A DNA stretch of 64,000 bases. Source: Desulfosudis oleivorans Hxd3. GTDB lineage: Bacteria > Desulfobacterota > Desulfobacteria > Desulfobacterales > Desulfosudaceae. Positions 43,897-52,497 of the stretch are shown piece by piece. The notes beneath the pieces are model-generated. The model saw only the letters and a list, made by a program, of their open reading frames with translations, searched no databases and was not told where the DNA came from. The position numbers and the translations under genes are program-made. The stretch is taken from assembly GCF_000018405.1 (NCBI RefSeq), contig NC_009943.1, forward strand, positions 2,359,001 to 2,423,000, in the 5' to 3' direction. Position 1 is the first letter of the stretch, and each line of letters opens with the position of its first letter.

Positions 43897-44170
43897 AACA
43901 CTGTCCTCCTTTGACCAAAGTTATTTGCAACATGCTGAATTTACAAAATACGAAGCATCCTGTACATTCAAAAAACGGCATTATAACATACCTTTTGGCA
44001 AACTCAAGCTAAAACCATGCACGTTTTGACGGAATTTTCACCCGCACCCCCGCCCTGCTGCCGTGACCGGGGGGTTCTTCAAATATTCTGCTGTTTCATG
44101 ATATAGTGCACAACAACCGGCGGCCGGATCGTCGCGGGCGACCATCCCACCCCTTACATGGAGGCCTGAA

Positions 44171-45019
44171 ATGAAACATTCACTCATGACCACGGTGCTG
44201 CTGATGGTGCTGGCGGCCCTGTTCGCGACAACGATTTTTCTTGCCGAGCCCATGGAAAAGAGCGGCGATATTTACCTTCAGAACACCCTGAAAAAGGCAT
44301 CCATCTCCTTTGCCGGGGCACGGGCCATCAACGCCCTTGTTTCCGTGCTTCAAAAAATAGAGGCCGGAGGCTCTCTCAAACTGCTGGGCACCGGCGGGTC
44401 TGCCACCATTGCCCCGTTTGAATGGCTGGACCCCATCAATGACCTGGCCGAGTGGTTCTCCCTGATCATGCTGGCCAGCTGCGTGTCCGTGGGCATTCAG
44501 ATGTTTATCAACCAGGCCATGCCGTGGCTCGGGGTGATGGTGCTGTTGCCCCTGGCCGGGGCCCTGCTGATCCTGGCCCTGGTCATAAGAATTTCCGGAT
44601 ATTCGGCAGGCCGTCTCCTGTTCCGGTCCGGGTGCAAGACCCTGGTGATCACCATCCTGCTCACCGGCATGATTCCGGCCATGGCCGCCGTCAACCACGC
44701 CGCCTATAAACTGTTTCTCAATGACACCTATGAAACCGCCGCCGCGACCCTTCAGGCCCAGTCCGACGGCATTGCCGCCGCTGAAAAAAAGAGCGGGGTC
44801 ATGGAGGCGGTCGCCGGGCTGGCCGAACAGGCCGAGTCCCTGAAAGAGAAGGCCGCCCGGCTGGTGGACCACATACTGGACCTGATCGTGGTGTTCCTGG
44901 TCCAGACGATCCTGCTGCCCCTTGTGATCGTCTGGCTCTTTGTCAAGCTGATCACCCGCCTGCTCCTGGGCCGGGGAGAATGGCCCTTTGAAACGGCCTT
45001 TGACCCGAATGTTTCATGA
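44171..45019 (+). CDS. Multi-pass inner membrane protein of unknown function
   Basis: I do not recognise the family. The 282-residue protein has an N-terminal signal-like helix (about 5-26) and a periplasmic or cytoplasmic stretch. Hydrophobic helices lie at about 95-115, 117-140, 155-178 and 237-262. Between the last two is a soluble helical segment rich in Ala/Glu (about 185-235, TYETAAATLQAQSDGIAAAE). GGAGGCCTGAA precedes the ATG. The stop codon falls inside a TTTCATGAAA-type palindrome, so the final residues (DPNVS) are encoded by repeat sequence, and the C-terminus may be repeat-derived. Confidence 0.75.
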   Translation: MKHSLMTTVLLMVLAALFATTIFLAEPMEKSGDIYLQNTLKKASISFAGARAINALVSVLQKIEAGGSLKLLGTGGSATIAPFEWLDPINDLAEWFSLIMLASCVSVGIQMFINQAMPWLGVMVLLPLAGALLILALVIRISGYSAGRLLFRSGCKTLVITILLTGMIPAMAAVNHAAYKLFLNDTYETAAATLQAQSDGIAAAEKKSGVMEAVAGLAEQAESLKEKAARLVDHILDLIVVFLVQTILLPLVIVWLFVKLITRLLLGRGEWPFETAFDPNVS

Positions 45020-45028
45020 AATATACGG
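45002..45028. repeat. TTTCATGAAA-type palindrome overlapping a stop codon
   Basis: ACCCGAATGTTTCATGAAAT and following bases match the 24963-24992 repeat. The TGA of the preceding membrane-protein gene lies inside the core. Confidence 0.6.
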
Positions 45029-45483
45029 ATTGGCCATTGGGACCCGGCGTCCCTGTTGTTTCTTGCTCTTGCTCGTACTCGTACTCTTGATCGAAACAAA
45101 AAGACGATTACGAGCACGAGTAAGAGCACGATACAACGCAGCAGATTTACCTTACGCAATGACTTGAGCTCTTTCCCTGCACCTGTAAAACCATTCTCCG
45201 TGGGTATTATTTGTATTAAAGGACAGGGCTTACAGGCCTGAGTTATGTCGAGGCGTCACGCGGGAGCGGGACAACGAAGCAATCTCTTTCATTCATGCCG
45301 CCTACAGACTCCGCGTTATAATCCAAATCGGGATCGGGATCGGGATCGAAATCGAATTGCCGTCAGAACAGAAACGTATCGATACCGATTTCGATAGCGA
45401 TAGCGATTTCGATAAGGGCAATGAAGCAAGCGTAAGATACAACGCAGCAGATATATCTTTCAGGGTCTTGACTGGAATCGGTG
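45029..45483. repeat. Gene-free spacer packed with several repeat families
   Basis: This 455-nt spacer holds several distinct elements. At about 45064-45129 is a period-6 tract (CTCGTA/CTCTTG) whose second half is roughly its complement (ACGAGCACGAGTAAGAGCAC). The 17-mer GATACAACGCAGCAGAT occurs at about 45129 and again at about 45435. A stretch at about 45252-45290 (GAGCGGGACAACGAAGCAATCTC) resembles a common proteobacterial intergenic repeat. Two GATCGG/CGATAG hexamer tracts lie at 45325-45357 and 45377-45416. I see no gene; open frames here just translate the repeats. Confidence 0.75.
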
Positions 45484-46449
45484 TTATCCCTGAATGAGTG
45501 CCGCCACCCTCGCTTCAATATCATCCCGCAGGCGGCGCACCCCTTCCGGGGATCGGTCTTCGATATTCGGAATCTCCCATGCCACGACCTGAGCGCCGGG
45601 CACCGGGGTAAAATCGGGAACGATGCCAACGGTCACCACGATACCGGGTTTTATCTCCGACAGCACGTCATCCATTAAACGGGGGCGGCCAAAAGCCATG
45701 TCCACACCCTTTTCCGCCATGGCGGCCTCCATTTCAGGATCGATCTTTTCCGCCGGGCTCATACCGGCGCTCATGGCTTCCACCCGGTCACCGGCCATGG
45801 CCATGGCAAACGCTTCGGCCATGCGGCTGGTGCACGTGTTGTCCGTGCCCACAAACACCATTTTTTTGCGGGCAAACAGGGCGTCCAGCTTGCTGACTTC
45901 CGCCGCGATATCGGCGGCAAGCCCCTCCTGCTTTTCCATGTCTCCGGGGTTCTCGATCCGGCGGTAGCCCAGCCAGCCGGTAAATTCAGCGCTGACCGCG
46001 TCAAAAAAATAGCGGGCCGTGAGGTTGATGCCCTCAAAAAGGTTTTTCCCTTTTGTGGCGCCCAGGGAGAGCATGAACCCGGCCCGGCTCCCGGCCCGGG
46101 GATCGCGCAGGTTCAGCCGGTAGTTGCGGGACCAGAGGGTCTGGGTCCGGTCGATCACCATCTTCAGCTGGGCCGGGGCACTGTAGAAATACATGGGCGT
46201 AGCCGCCACCACGATATCGGCCCGGCGGAACAGGCCGTACATTTCCTTTGCCATGTCATCGGTCTGCTGAAAACAGCGGCCGTGCTTTTCGCAGTAGGTG
46301 CAGCCGATGCAGGGCAGCACCTCTTTTTCCGCCACCACCACGGTATGGGTGACAGCCCCCTTTGCTTCAAGCGCCTTGAGAAAGGCGGAAAGCAGGTAGG
46401 CGGAGTTGCCTTTTTTTCGCGGACTGCCCATCAATCCCAGTGCAAACAT
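45484..46449 (-). CDS. Iron-sulfur/FMN flavoprotein fused to degenerate LMW-phosphatase (ArsC-like) domain
   Basis: The 321-residue protein begins with an NADPH-dependent FMN reductase/flavodoxin-like domain (about 1-190). This has GSPRKKGNSAYLL (FMN phosphate loop), LPCIGCTYCEKHGRCFQ (cluster-type cysteines, about 46-61), and ATPMYFYSAPAQLKMVIDR. Residues about 195-320 resemble low-molecular-weight phosphatases/arsenate reductases (VFVGTDNTCTSRMAEAF). The usual CxGNxCR loop reads GTDNTCT, so the nucleophile Cys and the Arg are missing. The second part is probably non-catalytic. Start 46449 follows AGGAGACGC. Function unknown; redox or regulatory role inferred. Confidence 0.78.
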   Translation of the reverse strand: MFALGLMGSPRKKGNSAYLLSAFLKALEAKGAVTHTVVVAEKEVLPCIGCTYCEKHGRCFQQTDDMAKEMYGLFRRADIVVAATPMYFYSAPAQLKMVIDRTQTLWSRNYRLNLRDPRAGSRAGFMLSLGATKGKNLFEGINLTARYFFDAVSAEFTGWLGYRRIENPGDMEKQEGLAADIAAEVSKLDALFARKKMVFVGTDNTCTSRMAEAFAMAMAGDRVEAMSAGMSPAEKIDPEMEAAMAEKGVDMAFGRPRLMDDVLSEIKPGIVVTVGIVPDFTPVPGAQVVAWEIPNIEDRSPEGVRRLRDDIEARVAALIQG

Positions 46450-46523
46450 TTGCGTCTCCTGTTTTGAATAATAAAGATCTGAAGCAATGGTGCTGAAATC
46501 CCTTTCAGGCCGATGCCCCACCT

Positions 46524-46569
46524 TCTCCTTGAATCGCTATCGGGATCGGGATCGGGATCGAAATCGATT
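46524..46569. repeat. GATCGG hexamer tract
   Basis: AATCGCTATCGGGATCGGGA and continuing period-6 sequence fills the gap between the flavoprotein start and the methyltransferase stop. It shares its core with the tract at 45325-45357. Confidence 0.75.
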
Positions 46570-47226
46570 TCACCGCTCTTCTTCCGGTTTCCTGCCGATA
46601 TACTGAAACCCCAAAGCCGGGTTACCATTCATCGTGGTTACTTTTATATCATAAAGGTCTATGGTCTGAAAGCCGGCAAGCAGGGTCTCTGTCCACTGCC
46701 GGGTATGGTGCCGCACCACGCCGCCGCCGTCAATCTCAAACACGCCGTACATGCCGTATCTCTCTTTGAATTGGTCGTACCGCCGGCGGTTCCGGGCATC
46801 GGGCTGAATCCAGTAATCGCTGATGTAGACAATGCCCCCGGGGCGCAGCACGCGGAAAATGTCCGCGACCAGGGCCGACTGGCCGGCATCCGTGGGAATG
46901 CAGTTGAGCACGGCAAACAGCAGTACCGCGTCAAAACAATTCGAATCATGGGGCAGGCCGGTGCCGGGCAGGATGTCCAGGCGAAGATGGGGGAATGTTT
47001 TCCGGCCCCGCTCAATCATCTTTTCCGACACATCCACACCCCAAACATCGGTGTATCCCATCCGGTAAAGCTGATCGCCGATACGGCCGTAGCCGCACCC
47101 CACATCCAGAATGCGGCCGGTTTCAGGGACCAGGGGCAAAAACCGCTCCGGCTCCAGCGCGTGGGTAAATGACCTGTCCCGCGCCACCCGGTCCCAGAAG
47201 CCGGCCTGCCGGTCAATTGGCACCAT
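46570..47226 (-). CDS. Class I SAM-dependent methyltransferase
   Basis: The 218-residue enzyme has RILDVGCGYGRIGDQLY (SAM loop, about 42-58), GVDVSEKMIERGR, a post-motif with FDAVLLFAVLNCIP, and LRPGGIVYISDYW. The small-molecule or protein substrate is unknown. The start at 47226 overlaps the DUF3786 gene end by 14 nt, indicating coupling, and matches the family N-terminus (FWDRVARD). A longer in-frame start upstream would be out of context inside the DUF3786 gene. Confidence 0.85.
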   Translation of the reverse strand: MVPIDRQAGFWDRVARDRSFTHALEPERFLPLVPETGRILDVGCGYGRIGDQLYRMGYTDVWGVDVSEKMIERGRKTFPHLRLDILPGTGLPHDSNCFDAVLLFAVLNCIPTDAGQSALVADIFRVLRPGGIVYISDYWIQPDARNRRRYDQFKERYGMYGVFEIDGGGVVRHHTRQWTETLLAGFQTIDLYDIKVTTMNGNPALGFQYIGRKPEEER

Positions 47227-47848
47227 TGTCCTGCCTTCCCTTCTGCCGCAACCGCTTTCGCAGGTGCCGGCCCAGCATGGCCAAACATTCGGCATCAAGA
47301 TACGCCTCGGCCCGCTCCTCGAACAGCAGACGACATTCGGCTGCAAACTCCTCGTCTTTGTCATTGAACTGCAACAGCAGGGGAACTCTGGGCAAGGCGG
47401 CAAACCATGCCACCAGGTCATACGCGCCATCGGGGTCGCGGACCTGGCCGCCCAGCGCGGCACAGGCATTGCGCAAGGCCGGCAACCGGCCGGCAAAACA
47501 GGCGGCAATGGCCTGCTCCACCTCATTCTTGAAAAACACCGTCAACGGACCGGCATCCTTCAGTCCCCGGTAAGTGACCCATTCCTCCCCTTCAGGGGGC
47601 GAGTCCGGGCAGAGAAGCAAATATTTGCAGAGCACCACGCACAGGTCAAAGCCGGGCCGCCGGCCACCGGCATCCTGGACCGCTTTTCCGGAGACATGGA
47701 ACGCCTGGCCCAGCAACGGCACCCGCACTCCTTTTTCACCGGCGGTTTCGATTCCCAGCCGGGAAGCACGGGCACCGATGTCGAGGCGGTTGACCTGGGC
47801 CAGGTAATCGATGTAGGTTTTTTCAAATATGGAACCGGGATTTGACAT
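47213..47848 (-). CDS. DUF3786 family protein
   Basis: The 211-residue protein carries DUF3786 features found in anaerobes: an N-terminal SIFEKTYIDYLAQV, a central CVVLCKYLLLCPDSPPEGEEWVTY, and RVPLLLQFNDKDEEFAAECRLLFEERAEAYLD near the C-terminus. The family is of unknown function, often beside corrinoid/methyltransferase or putative metal enzymes. Here it is coupled to a methyltransferase, and one may act on the other's substrate. ATG 47848 is preferred over in-frame starts upstream because AGGAT is correctly spaced. Confidence 0.78.
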   Translation of the reverse strand: MSNPGSIFEKTYIDYLAQVNRLDIGARASRLGIETAGEKGVRVPLLGQAFHVSGKAVQDAGGRRPGFDLCVVLCKYLLLCPDSPPEGEEWVTYRGLKDAGPLTVFFKNEVEQAIAACFAGRLPALRNACAALGGQVRDPDGAYDLVAWFAALPRVPLLLQFNDKDEEFAAECRLLFEERAEAYLDAECLAMLGRHLRKRLRQKGRQDNGAN

Positions 47849-47996
47849 TTTGTTCATCCTGTTGCATCTTACACTGACAGGGGGGATGCCCGGCTCGGCA
47901 ATCCTGCCGCGGGTACCCCGGATATTCGGTAGCGTATCATTGCATACCATATCCGATCATCAAAAAAAATTCATTGGGAGTTTTTAAAATACGATC

Positions 47997-50642
47997 ATGT
48001 TTGATTCCATCAAAAGCGCGGTCAGCGCCATGGGTCGTTTTTTCGCCGGTTACACCGGCCGGCTGCTGGACAACACCCACGACCATTTCCTGTCCTTTTT
48101 CCCGCAACAGAGCGGCATTCTGACCCGCGCGGTGTCGGCCCTCTTTTTTTCAAAAACCGCCATTGGAGACGACAAGACCGCGCGAATCCAGGAAAATTCA
48201 AAATCCGGCATCATTGTGTATGTCTCCAAGTACAAAAGTAAAATAGAGTTTCTGCTCTGCAACACCCAGTACGCCAGGCACGACCTGCCGGCCCCGGAAG
48301 TGGCCATCGGCCAGCGGATCGTTTTGCTGCAGCCGGCCGGCCGTATTTTCAGGGTGGTCCTGGCCAACCTGGACTATTTTTTCCGGCATTTCTCCTTTCT
48401 GACGCCTTATAAAACCGATTATTTCAAAAAACAGCTCACCGGGGGCAGCACCGCCTTTTTTTCGTTATTCGGCAACCGCACCTTTTACCCCCGGCTGATG
48501 AAATCCAATACCAACCCGGTCCAGGAACTGATCCGTATTCAAAAAAGCACCACCACCCCTATCTTCATTGTTCCCCAGGTGCTTTTTTTTTCCAAACGGC
48601 CCCTGAAGACCAAGCCGGGCCTGCTTGACTTCTTCTTCGGCGGCCTGACCAAGCGGCCGGGCAGAATACGGCGCCTGTTTACCCTGTTTTCCAACCCCAA
48701 AAGCACCTTTCTTGAACTCTGCGAGCCGATCAACCTGAAATATTTCCTGGAAGACCCGGAAAACATCAACATGCGGGAGGAGTACCAGGCACTGGCCCTG
48801 CGCCGCCTGCTGCTCTCCCGGATCAACCTGCTGCGCCAGCGGGTCACCGGTCCGGTCTTAAAATCCCGGGAAGAGATCAAGGAAGCCATCATGGGCAGCC
48901 GCCGGCTCCAGTCGTTTGTGGAAGAGGTGGCCGCTGAAACTGGCCAGCCGGTGCGCCAGACAAGCAAGGAGGCATACGAATACCTGGATGAGATCGCCGC
49001 CAACTACAGCCTGAACTGGGTCATGACCTACGACATGGTGCTGACCTGGATGCTGAAGCATATTTTTGACGGCATGGCCATTGATCATGAAAACCTCAAC
49101 CGGCTCAAGCAGGTGTCGCAACAGGCGCCCCTGATCTTCGTGCCCACCCATAAAAGTCACCTGGACTACCTGGTGCTCTCTTACGTGCTTTATTACAACA
49201 ACATCGCCTGCCCCCATATCGCGGCCGGCAAAAATCTCTCCTTCTGGCCCCTGGGACCCATCTTCCGGGGTGGCGGCGCCTTTTTCATGCGGCGCACCTT
49301 CAAGGGGCAGAAGCTCTATTCAAAAGTATTTTTTGAGTACATCTACAAAATTCTTCAGGAAGGGTTTAATGTAGAGTTCTTCCTGGAAGGCGGCCGCAGC
49401 CGGACCGGCAAGATGCTCTCCCCAAAAACCGGTCTGCTCTCCATTATTCTGGACGCGTATGCCCAGGGCGCATGCAGCGATCTGATGTTTGTGCCGGTCA
49501 ACATCGGGTATGACCGGATCATTGAAGAGGCCTCCTATATTCGCGAAATCAAGGGCGGTGAAAAAAAGGCGGAAAACCTGCCGGAACTGATCAAGGCCAG
49601 GAAATCCCTCAAATCCAGGTATGGCAAGGTTTACGTCAACTTCAACGAGCCCCTCTCGCTCAAGGAGTTTCTGGCCCACACCGGCACCGATCTTGCCGCT
49701 CTTGATCCGGACGCACGGCGGGAGTTTATCGGCACCCTCTCCCACATCCTGACCAAACGTATCGACAATGTCACCACGGTGACCCCTTACAGCATCGTCT
49801 CCTGCGCTATTCTCACCTGCCCCCGGAAACGGTTCACATCAGACTACCTGATGTCCATCATGGAGACCTATCTGACCTGCCTGCAATCCCTGGGAGTCCG
49901 GCTGGCGGACACCATCACCTCCAACCATGCCTATGCGTTTAACAACGCGCTGGACGCCTTTGTCAGCCGCAAGCTTATTGAACACTTTGAGATCGACAGC
50001 GACAAGGAGAACCCGCTGTTCATGATCAACGAGTCCAAACGGCCCACCATGGAGTATTATAAAAACACCTGCATCTGCTTTTTTGTGCCGGTTGCGTTCA
50101 CCGCTCTTGCCGTTCTGGAGCGCAACACCTTTCAGTTCAACACCACGGACCTGACCAAGCCCTTTGCGTTTCTCCGGCACCTTCTTGAAAATGAGTTTGT
50201 GCTGAGCATTGAGACCCCGGACCCGGAATTTATCAAAGAGAGCATGACAGCGTTCCAGGCGGACGACATGATCATTCCCGGCGACCAGGGTCATGGTTCG
50301 TATGACCTGACACCGGAAGGCCTGAAAAAATTAAAACTGTTTGCCGCTTTTCTGGCCCCCTATTTTGAGTCCTACCTGGTGGTGCTCAATTACCTGAAAC
50401 AGAAAGAATCATCGCCGAACGGCAAACCCGCAGACGAGAAAGAAGAGATCAAACATCTCCTGGCTCACGGTAAAAAAATGTTTAAAAACAATGAAATAGA
50501 GCGCCTTGAAGCCCTTTCCAAGCTCACGGTCCAGAATGCCTACCACTTTTTTATGGATCAGCAGGTGATTACCGCTGACGACAGGACCAAGGCCGATTTT
50601 TACGAAGACCGGATTCACACCTTCCTGATGCTGATGGCATGA
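47997..50642 (+). CDS. plsB: Glycerol-3-phosphate acyltransferase (PlsB-type)
   Basis: The 881-residue protein catalyses the first acylation in phospholipid synthesis at the inner membrane. The acyltransferase core shows block I THKSHLDYL with the HX4D catalytic pair (about 382-390), block II GGGAFFMRRTFKG, block III FFLEGGRSRTGKML (about 462-475), and block IV VPVNIGYDRI. Length exceeds E. coli PlsB (807) mainly through the N-terminal half. It is coupled by a 4-nt overlap to the MurU-AmgK gene. Acyl-CoA or acyl-ACP as donor cannot be decided from sequence. Confidence 0.93.
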   Translation: MFDSIKSAVSAMGRFFAGYTGRLLDNTHDHFLSFFPQQSGILTRAVSALFFSKTAIGDDKTARIQENSKSGIIVYVSKYKSKIEFLLCNTQYARHDLPAPEVAIGQRIVLLQPAGRIFRVVLANLDYFFRHFSFLTPYKTDYFKKQLTGGSTAFFSLFGNRTFYPRLMKSNTNPVQELIRIQKSTTTPIFIVPQVLFFSKRPLKTKPGLLDFFFGGLTKRPGRIRRLFTLFSNPKSTFLELCEPINLKYFLEDPENINMREEYQALALRRLLLSRINLLRQRVTGPVLKSREEIKEAIMGSRRLQSFVEEVAAETGQPVRQTSKEAYEYLDEIAANYSLNWVMTYDMVLTWMLKHIFDGMAIDHENLNRLKQVSQQAPLIFVPTHKSHLDYLVLSYVLYYNNIACPHIAAGKNLSFWPLGPIFRGGGAFFMRRTFKGQKLYSKVFFEYIYKILQEGFNVEFFLEGGRSRTGKMLSPKTGLLSIILDAYAQGACSDLMFVPVNIGYDRIIEEASYIREIKGGEKKAENLPELIKARKSLKSRYGKVYVNFNEPLSLKEFLAHTGTDLAALDPDARREFIGTLSHILTKRIDNVTTVTPYSIVSCAILTCPRKRFTSDYLMSIMETYLTCLQSLGVRLADTITSNHAYAFNNALDAFVSRKLIEHFEIDSDKENPLFMINESKRPTMEYYKNTCICFFVPVAFTALAVLERNTFQFNTTDLTKPFAFLRHLLENEFVLSIETPDPEFIKESMTAFQADDMIIPGDQGHGSYDLTPEGLKKLKLFAAFLAPYFESYLVVLNYLKQKESSPNGKPADEKEEIKHLLAHGKKMFKNNEIERLEALSKLTVQNAYHFFMDQQVITADDRTKADFYEDRIHTFLMLMA

Positions 50643-52384
50643 CACTGATGGAAACATCCGGAGAGTGGCGCGCCCTGGTCCTGGCCGCCGGTTTTGGTAA
50701 GCGGCTGCTGCCTTATACCCGGCTCACGCCCAAGCCCCTGTTTACCATAGATAACCGTCCCCTGCTGGAGATCGTTCTGACCCGGCTGGCCGATGCCGGG
50801 TGCCGGGGCGCCATTGTCAACACCCACCACCTGCACGAAAAAATCGAGTCCTTTCTTTGGCGTCAGGGCTACCCCATGCCGGTGCAGACCCGTTACGAGC
50901 CTGAGATTCTTGGCACAGGGGGCGCCATTGCCAACTGCGCCGATTTTCTGAACAGCGGCCCGTTTCTGGTGATCAACAGCGATATTTATACGGATATCGA
51001 CCCGGCCGATGTGCTGCGATTTCACCATGGCCACGACGCCCCGGTCACCCTGGTGCTGCACGACTTCCCGCGCTTTAACCGGGTATGGGTGGATGAGAAG
51101 GATCGCATCACCGGGTTTGGAGAAAACCGGAAGGCCGAGGCCGCGGGCATTCGGCAGCTGGCCTTTACCGGCATTCATGTAATTGATCCGCGAATTTTTG
51201 AATTTCTTCCCCCGGCAGGCGCGTTTTCCAACATCATCGAGGTGTATGACCGGATGATTTCAGAGGGTGTCCCGCTTCAGGCCATGACTGTTTCCGGCCA
51301 CACCTGGCACGATATCGGCACACCCGGGGACTACCGGCAGACGGCCTTTGAAAGAACAGTTGAAACCGCGCAGATCCGGGCCTTTGGCAAGGCGACGCCT
51401 GTCCGTTTGCAGGAAATTGCCCCGGACGGCTCCGATGCCCGGTGGGCCCGCCTTGTTTCAGATTCGGGCAGCCTGGTGGCCTGCGACCGGGGTATCAGGG
51501 CAGTGGAGGGCACCGGTGAAACTCAGGCGTATGAAGCCATTGGCAGGCATTTTTACGATAAAGGCGTACATGTTCCCAAAATACATAATGCTGATCCATT
51601 TGCGGGTCTGGTGGTTATGGAAGATCTGGGCCCCACCTCTTTGCAGGACCTTGTGCTCCGTGCCCATACCGAAGAGAGCACAGTTGGCCTTTATCTGCCC
51701 GTGATCCGGAACCTGATCACCCTGGCCGTCAAAGGCGCTCAGGGATTTGACCCGGCCTGGACCTGCCAGACGCCGGAATATGACAAGACCCTGGTCCTGG
51801 AAAAGGAGTGCCGCTATTTTACGCAGGCCTTTGTATCCGGCTACCTTGGGCTTGAAGGTTTTTATAAAAGACTTTATGATGAATTTGAGATAGTTGTCGA
51901 CAAAACATTAACGTTTGGCTTTAAGTTAATAATCCATAGGGACATGCAGTCCCGCAACATCATGATCAAAGATAAAAATCCATTTTTCATCGATTTTCAG
52001 GGCGCCCGGATCGGGCCGGTGCAGTATGACCTGGCCTCCCTGCTCATCGACCCCTATGTGGCCCTGCCCCAACCGGTTCAGGAGCGACTGGTCCATGAAT
52101 ACATGGACCGATTTGAAGAGTACCAAGCCTTTGATCCGGCCAATTTCCTGAAAGGATACGCCTGTTGTAAAGTGACACGTAACCTTCAGATGCTCGGTGC
52201 CTTTGGATTTCTTACGCAAAAAGGGAAAAAACAGTTTGCCCGGTATATTCCAACGGCTGCGGCCTCCCTGCCCGGCCATGTGGAAGAGATGGAGCAGGCC
52301 ATTGATAAACCTTTTCCCAAATTAAAGGCCCTGGCCCGGGATATTGCCGAACGGATAAGGGCAAACGGCCAAAACAGCTCGTAA
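50639..52384 (+). CDS. Fused sugar-1-phosphate nucleotidyltransferase and anomeric sugar kinase (MurU-AmgK-like)
   Basis: Residues about 8-240 form a nucleotidyltransferase: LVLAAGFGKRLLPYTRLTPK, GTGGAIANC, INSDIYTDID and HDIGTPGDYR. Residues about 260-560 are an aminoglycoside-phosphotransferase-fold kinase with LIIHRDMQSRNIMI (catalytic Asp) and FIDFQGARIGPVQYDLASLL (metal Asp). In Pseudomonas, MurU and AmgK are separate enzymes making UDP-MurNAc from MurNAc in peptidoglycan recycling; here the order is MurU then AmgK in one chain of 581 residues. The NamZ-like gene at 41673 could supply the MurNAc. The ATG at 50639 overlaps plsB by 4 nt; an ATG at 50648 is possible. Confidence 0.85.
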   Translation: MTLMETSGEWRALVLAAGFGKRLLPYTRLTPKPLFTIDNRPLLEIVLTRLADAGCRGAIVNTHHLHEKIESFLWRQGYPMPVQTRYEPEILGTGGAIANCADFLNSGPFLVINSDIYTDIDPADVLRFHHGHDAPVTLVLHDFPRFNRVWVDEKDRITGFGENRKAEAAGIRQLAFTGIHVIDPRIFEFLPPAGAFSNIIEVYDRMISEGVPLQAMTVSGHTWHDIGTPGDYRQTAFERTVETAQIRAFGKATPVRLQEIAPDGSDARWARLVSDSGSLVACDRGIRAVEGTGETQAYEAIGRHFYDKGVHVPKIHNADPFAGLVVMEDLGPTSLQDLVLRAHTEESTVGLYLPVIRNLITLAVKGAQGFDPAWTCQTPEYDKTLVLEKECRYFTQAFVSGYLGLEGFYKRLYDEFEIVVDKTLTFGFKLIIHRDMQSRNIMIKDKNPFFIDFQGARIGPVQYDLASLLIDPYVALPQPVQERLVHEYMDRFEEYQAFDPANFLKGYACCKVTRNLQMLGAFGFLTQKGKKQFARYIPTAAASLPGHVEEMEQAIDKPFPKLKALARDIAERIRANGQNSS

Positions 52385-52408
52385 TATATTGGGAATAAAT
52401 GGAATGAA

Positions 52409-52452
52409 ACGCAAATCGGTTTCGATACCGATAGCGATCCCGATACCGGTTG
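52409..52452. repeat. Period-6 CGATAN/CGATCC tract
   Basis: AAATCGGTTTCGATACCGAT and subsequent GCGATCCCGATACCGG repeat CGATNN. It fills most of the spacer before the TM2 gene. This is the fourth locus of the hexamer family. Confidence 0.72.
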
Positions 52453-52497
52453 GATAAAAAACGGCTGTAACCCCAAAAACGACCAAGGAGGTATTTT

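Noticed and set aside
45363-45629. Frame ending in alternating Ile-Glu-Ile-Ala residues
   Set aside because: The sequence simply translates CGATAG/CGATTT hexamers; overlaps the flavoprotein gene.
47227-47526. Longer start of the methyltransferase at 46570
   Set aside because: The extra 100 codons lie inside the DUF3786 gene in another frame and have a low-complexity Pro/Arg composition.
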